From NCBI RefSeq assembly GCF_003287935.1, contig NZ_CP030287.1:8682058-8746057 (forward strand): a stretch of DNA of 64,000 nt. The letters are read 5' to 3'. The notes beneath the pieces are model-generated. The model worked only from the letters and a program-made list of their open reading frames with translations. It searched no databases and was not told the origin of the DNA. A program made the position numbers and the translations under genes. Positions 61,093 to 64,000 of the stretch are shown piece by piece (within the stretch, counting starts at the first letter, position 1; each line of letters opens with the position of its first letter). The stretch comes from Streptomyces sp. ICC1. GTDB taxonomy: Bacteria; Actinomycetota; Actinomycetes; Streptomycetales; Streptomycetaceae.

Positions 61093-62400
61093 TCAGCGTA
61101 GGCGGCGGCGGAAGTCCACCTCCGACGGGCCCGTATCCCCCGGCCACGACAGCAGGCGGGCCGGAGCCGCCGGGGTCTCGGCCAGGACCGTGCCGCGGGA
61201 GACGACGTAGCGCGGGCGGACCTGGCGGCGGACCGCCTCGGCCGGCGACTCGGCCGGCAGCAGGACGAAGGAGGCCGCGGCGCCCTCGGTGATGCCGTAC
61301 TCCGCCCCGGACAGGCCGAGGACGCGGGCCGCGCGCTCCGTCACCATCTCGAAGGCCACCGGGATCTCGTCCGCTCCCGTGAGCTGGGCGGCGTAGATCC
61401 CGACGAGGGCTGTCTGCAGCGGGTTCCCGGTGCCCAGCGCGTTCCAGGGGTCCATCACGTCGTCGTGGCCGAAGGCCACGTTCACTCCGGCCGCCAGCAT
61501 CTCCTTGACCTGGGTGAGGCCGCGCCGCTTGGGGTAGGCGTCGAAGCGGCCCTGGAGGCCCAGGTTGGCGAAGGGGTTCGAGACGAGGTTGATCCCGGAG
61601 CGCGACAGCAGCCGCTGGAGCTTGTAGCTGTAGGCGCCGCCGTAGGAGCCCATGGCCGTCGTGTGCGAGGCCGTCGCGCGCTCGCGCAGCCCGGAGCGCA
61701 GGGCGAGCGCGGCCAGCACCTCCACGAAGCGCGACTGCTCGTCGTCGATCTCGTCGCAGTGCGCGTCGATCCGCAGTCCGTGCTCCTCGGCGAGCGCGAA
61801 GGCGATCGACAGCGAGGCCACCCCGTCCTCCCGGGTGTCCTCGAAGTGCGGGATCGCGCCGACCACGTCCGCGCCGCGCCGGACCGCCTCGCGCAGCAGC
61901 GCCTCGCCGTCGGGGAAGGAGACGATGCCCTCCTGCGGGAAGGCGACGATCTGCAGGGTCAGCACGTCCCGGACCCGGTCCCGCACCTCCAGCAGCGCAT
62001 CCAGCGCGGTCAGCGCCGGGTCGGTGGTGTCGCAATGCGTCCGCACGTGCAGCACGCCCTGCGCCGCCTGCCAGCGCAGCACCTCCGTGGCCCGCGCGAC
62101 CACGTCCTCGCGGGTCAGGGTCCGCTTGCGCTCGCTCCAGCAGGCGATGCCCTCCCAGAGCGTCCCGGAGGCGTTCGGGCGGGGCTCGCCGGCCGTCAGG
62201 GCGGTGTCGAGGTGGATGTGCGGTTCGACGAAGGGGGCGCTGAGGAGGCCGCCGTGCGCCTCGATCAGCACCCCCGTCGCGGGTGGCTCCTTCTGGTCGT
62301 CGTACGGGATCACGCGCGCGATCCGGCCGTCCTCCGCGACCTCGACGTCGTGCAGGCCTTCGCTGTGGAGCAGCCGGGCGCCCCGGACGATCATCCGCAT
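61093..62400 (-). CDS. Cytosine deaminase-type amidohydrolase
   Basis: A 435-aa amidohydrolase. Metal ligands: LSAPFVEPHIHLDTAL (HxH), RIDAHCDEIDDEQ and AFGHDDVMDPW. This is the CodA/N-isopropylammelide-type branch, which removes amino groups from pyrimidines, triazines or related rings. The HD hydrolase downstream suggests a two-step catabolic pair. ATG at 62,400. Confidence 0.9.
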   Translation of the reverse strand: MRMIVRGARLLHSEGLHDVEVAEDGRIARVIPYDDQKEPPATGVLIEAHGGLLSAPFVEPHIHLDTALTAGEPRPNASGTLWEGIACWSERKRTLTREDVVARATEVLRWQAAQGVLHVRTHCDTTDPALTALDALLEVRDRVRDVLTLQIVAFPQEGIVSFPDGEALLREAVRRGADVVGAIPHFEDTREDGVASLSIAFALAEEHGLRIDAHCDEIDDEQSRFVEVLAALALRSGLRERATASHTTAMGSYGGAYSYKLQRLLSRSGINLVSNPFANLGLQGRFDAYPKRRGLTQVKEMLAAGVNVAFGHDDVMDPWNALGTGNPLQTALVGIYAAQLTGADEIPVAFEMVTERAARVLGLSGAEYGITEGAAASFVLLPAESPAEAVRRQVRPRYVVSRGTVLAETPAAPARLLSWPGDTGPSEVDFRRRLR

Positions 62401-62464
62401 GGCGCCAGCCTACGCACGCCGCGCCGCCACGGCCCGGCGTGGCCCGGCTTGGTTTCGCGCCGCG

Positions 62465-62632
62465 TCAGCCGCGCTTGGCCTGGGCCTTCTGCTGCATGCC
62501 CCGCGTCTTCGCGGCGATCGACTGCACGTCCCGGACGGCGGCCTTGGCACGGGCTTCGGCCGCCGTGTTCTTCGCCATCGCACGCTCGGAATCCTGGTGG
62601 CCGTGCTGACCTGTACGCGCCTTCTTCGCCAT
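62465..62632 (-). CDS. Small basic protein
   Basis: A 55-aa, Ala/Lys-rich helical protein (KKARTGQHGHQDSERAMAKN, AKAAVRDVQSIAAKTRGMQQ). Codon bias and the typical Streptomyces layout favour a real gene; function unknown. ATG at 62,632; a second ATG at about 62,578 is possible. Confidence 0.6.
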   Translation of the reverse strand: MAKKARTGQHGHQDSERAMAKNTAAEARAKAAVRDVQSIAAKTRGMQQKAQAKRG

Positions 62633-62760
62633 GACCGCTGCTCCTCCGCCGGAAAACGGGCTGAACTTCGTACGCAGACCACCTTGCGCCCGTTCGGCCC
62701 AGTCGGCATCTCGGACGATCGGGTGACGCGGGCGCGCGATCGGAGGGTTACGTGACTCCT

Positions 62761-62787
62761 CCCCGCCATAAATGACGGGGCTTCCTG
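62761..62787 (-). ncRNA. TnpB right-end hairpin (omega-RNA-like 3' end)
   Basis: On the minus strand gaagccccgtca, a four-base loop and tggcggggaggagtcac lie right after the tnpB stop, as in IS200/IS605 elements where this transcript end is the omega-RNA scaffold. With only a tnpB remnant left, activity is unlikely. Confidence 0.55.
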
Positions 62788-63003
62788 TTACGCCGGGTTG
62801 GCGTTGCAGCGGACCAGCCCGGCCCGGTTCAAAACGTTGATCGCGCCCACGGTGTCGGCGTGCGCGGTGTGGCCGCATGCCTGGCAGTGGAATGTGTCTT
62901 GCGTGGGGCGGTTCTCCTTCGCGGTGTGCCCGCATTCGGGGCACTCGCGGGAGGTGTTGCGGGGATCCACGGCGATGATTCTCCGGCCGGCGCTTTCGCA
63001 CGG
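62788..63003 (-). pseudogene. TnpB (IS200/IS605-type) C-terminal remnant
   Basis: About 70 codons: ESAGRRIIAVDPRNTSRECP, ECGHTAKENRPTQDTFHCQA, CGHTAHADTVGAINVLNRAG. The CPECGH and CQACGH pairs form the TnpB zinc ribbon, and the catalytic Asp of HADTVGA is kept, but the rest of the RuvC-like domain and the N-terminus are absent. No tnpA is present. Confidence 0.85.
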
Positions 63004-63033
63004 GGAGCGCTCGGCGGCTGGCCGGCGCCGCGG

Positions 63034-63414
63034 CTACCGGCGGCGGGCCGCGCCGTGGGCGAGTGCGTCGCCGACGACCCGGATGGCCCGGGCCAGCCGG
63101 GCGAGCTGCCTCAGCTCCCCCGCGTACATCCTGATCGAGGTCTCGATGACCGCCTCGGCCACCCCGAGGCCGGGGAGTTCGGCGCGGCTGGTCTCCAGGG
63201 CCACGCGTACGGCGCGCATCTCGTGCTGGACCTGGAGCTGGGCATGGCGGGCGAGCAGTACGGGGCTGCGGGTCAACGTCGCGTAGCCGGCGTAGCGGGC
63301 CGGGACCAGGTCGCGGAGCCATCGGGTGGCCGTGCGTTCCCAGTCGTGGTTCCCGGGACGCTTGACCTGGCTGGGCCAGTCCGGGCTGTGCGTGACGAGC
63401 GTCGTCTGAGACAT
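63034..63414 (-). CDS. Uncharacterised helical protein
   Basis: A 126-aa protein (SQTTLVTHSPDWPSQVKRPG, LQVQHEMRAVRVALETSRAE, TSIRMYAGELRQLARLARAI) with mostly helical prediction. I start at the ATG at 63,414; a longer frame to 63,639 crosses an AT-rich promoter region and is less likely. It lies after the tnpB remnant; no family recognised. Confidence 0.65.
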   Translation of the reverse strand: MSQTTLVTHSPDWPSQVKRPGNHDWERTATRWLRDLVPARYAGYATLTRSPVLLARHAQLQVQHEMRAVRVALETSRAELPGLGVAEAVIETSIRMYAGELRQLARLARAIRVVGDALAHGAARRR

Positions 63415-63614
63415 TCTTGCCGCTTCCACAAGGTGTCGAACGGTGATCGAGAACGTGCCGGTGGCGGCCTCGGCCCAGGGGTTGGCCGAGGCCGCGGGGG
63501 CGCTCCGGGTTCCGAAGGCCGGACGGGACGCCTGGTGCGACGTGAGGAGGAGGTGCGTCGCACCGGGTGTCTGTTCTGGGAGGGCTGGGGTGGCTCTCCT
63601 GGCGTCTTGACGGA

Positions 63615-63717
63615 TGACCGCGCCGCCATCAGTAAACATATATACCGTTGAGTAAGCAAGAGTATGAAAATATTCATGCCCGGGTGGGGTGTGAATACGG
63701 GCGCCCGGCGAACGGTC
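63615..63717. promoter_or_regulatory. AT-rich promoter region
   Basis: catatataccgttgagtaag and aagagtatgaaaatattc form the AT-richest non-rRNA tract in the window, upstream of the minus-strand gene at 63,414. A TATATG-like -10 on the minus strand and a ttgctt -35 are possible. Confidence 0.4.
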
Positions 63718-64000
63718 TCAGAGGAAGAATCCGTGCTGGTCGGCGGCCTGCTCATAGCTTTCGAGCCGCGCCTGCGTCCGCTCGGGATCCGCGTCGGACA
63801 TCGCCTGGAGCAGCGCGGCGGACAGCACGCCCGGCGCCGCGTAGGAGTCGAAGACCAGCCTGGAACCGGTGCCGGCCGTCAGCGCCACATCGGCCTCGTC
63901 CACCAGCGGGCCCAGCGTGCCGTCCGTGATCAGAACGACCCGCAGCCCCGCCCGGCGCGCGACCCGCAGCGCCGCCAGGGTCTCCTTGGCGTGCCGGGGC
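63718..64000 (-). CDS. MurR/RpiR-family regulator, C-terminal part (runs off the window)
   Basis: The end of a sugar-phosphate-sensing regulator: the SIS domain KETLAALRVARRAGLRVVLI, TDGTLGPLVDEADVALTAGT, then LQAMSDADPERTQARLESYE and a stop. The N-terminal HTH lies beyond the right edge. Such proteins control amino-sugar catabolism. Confidence 0.82.
   Translation of the reverse strand, partial: PRHAKETLAALRVARRAGLRVVLITDGTLGPLVDEADVALTAGTGSRLVFDSYAAPGVLSAALLQAMSDADPERTQARLESYEQAADQHGFFL

Overview
The base composition (over 70% GC in most genes), strong third-position GC bias, GTG/TTG starts, Tat and lipoprotein signals, and familiar protein types (NarL-type two-component pairs, a gamma-butyrolactone-receptor-like TetR, ECF41 and other sigma factors, ROK/LacI/DeoR/MurR-RpiR sugar regulators, an IclR-domain protein, linear-plasmid-type ParAB) all point to Streptomyces or a close relative. 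The most important observation is that this is not a continuous stretch of natural chromosome. Four sites carry Illumina Nextera (Tn5) adapter sequence (about 3,618-3,650, 10,566-10,598, 14,032-14,090 and 53,467-53,508), and two of them contain the same 8-base i7 index in opposite orientation. At each one a gene is cut in mid-frame. Many other points join fragments of unrelated genes without visible adapter. The window should be read as blocks of real Streptomyces DNA joined by assembly error, and gene order across the joins has no biological meaning.

Block by block. 1-3,617: two NarL-type sensor kinase/response regulator systems (the second kinase is cut) around a Tat-exported SnoaL-like protein. 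3,651-7,105: an aliphatic sulfonate-type locus, an FMN reductase followed by ABC binding lipoprotein, ATPase and permease. 7,137-8,536: two divergent uncharacterised genes sharing a possible LexA box. 8,563-10,511: a siphophage tail module (tail completion, major tail protein, tail assembly chaperones G/GT joined by a probable -1 frameshift) without a tape measure. 10,600-13,107: molybdate uptake (modB, modA, a TOBE regulator). 13,242-14,031: an S4 RNA-binding protein and the 5' end of a secreted protein. 14,097-17,525: a membrane protein start, a thioesterase and a GH3 glycosidase. 17,546-20,930: a patchwork of short fragments (DUF2716, zinc alcohol dehydrogenase, two TetR pieces, a histidine kinase tail, YceI, a truncated DeoR, a GlmS piece).

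21,087-23,430 holds a secreted SurE and an MFS transporter. 23,990-24,311 is a siderophore-binding-protein fragment fused to a complete 23S rRNA gene on the minus strand (about 24,340-27,456) with no 16S or 5S. 27,707-30,906 is an operon for a membrane-anchored beta-helix protein and a cupredoxin-like lipoprotein. 30,913-34,029 is a partition locus (parA, parB) beside a gamma-butyrolactone-receptor-like regulator, with two copies of a 13-bp palindrome as candidate centromere sites. 34,260-46,800 is ordinary accessory chromosome: a KstD-like flavoprotein, a small secreted peptide gene hit by a MITE, a thrice-broken pseudogene, an MFS/LysE exporter pair under a double palindromic operator, a lipoprotein, an ECF41 sigma factor, a DUF4239 protein, a LacI repressor and the C-terminal half of a GH3 enzyme.

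47,101-63,414 holds a methyltransferase, an orphan Imm53 immunity protein, a multicopper oxidase, a transposase/YidC chimera, an FAH-family hydrolase, divergent MocA oxidoreductase and ROK repressor genes, an EF-G paralogue lacking its start, MITE copies, a sigma factor coupled to an IclR-domain protein, a DoxX protein, an HD hydrolase with a cytosine-deaminase-type amidohydrolase, and a decayed TnpB with its right-end hairpin. The window ends inside a MurR/RpiR regulator.

I found no CRISPR array, no tRNA gene and no copy of the chromosomal parS consensus GTTTCACGTGAAAC. The best biological leads are the partition-locus palindromes, the tail-chaperone frameshift and the MITE family. The most consequential result is the chimeric structure.
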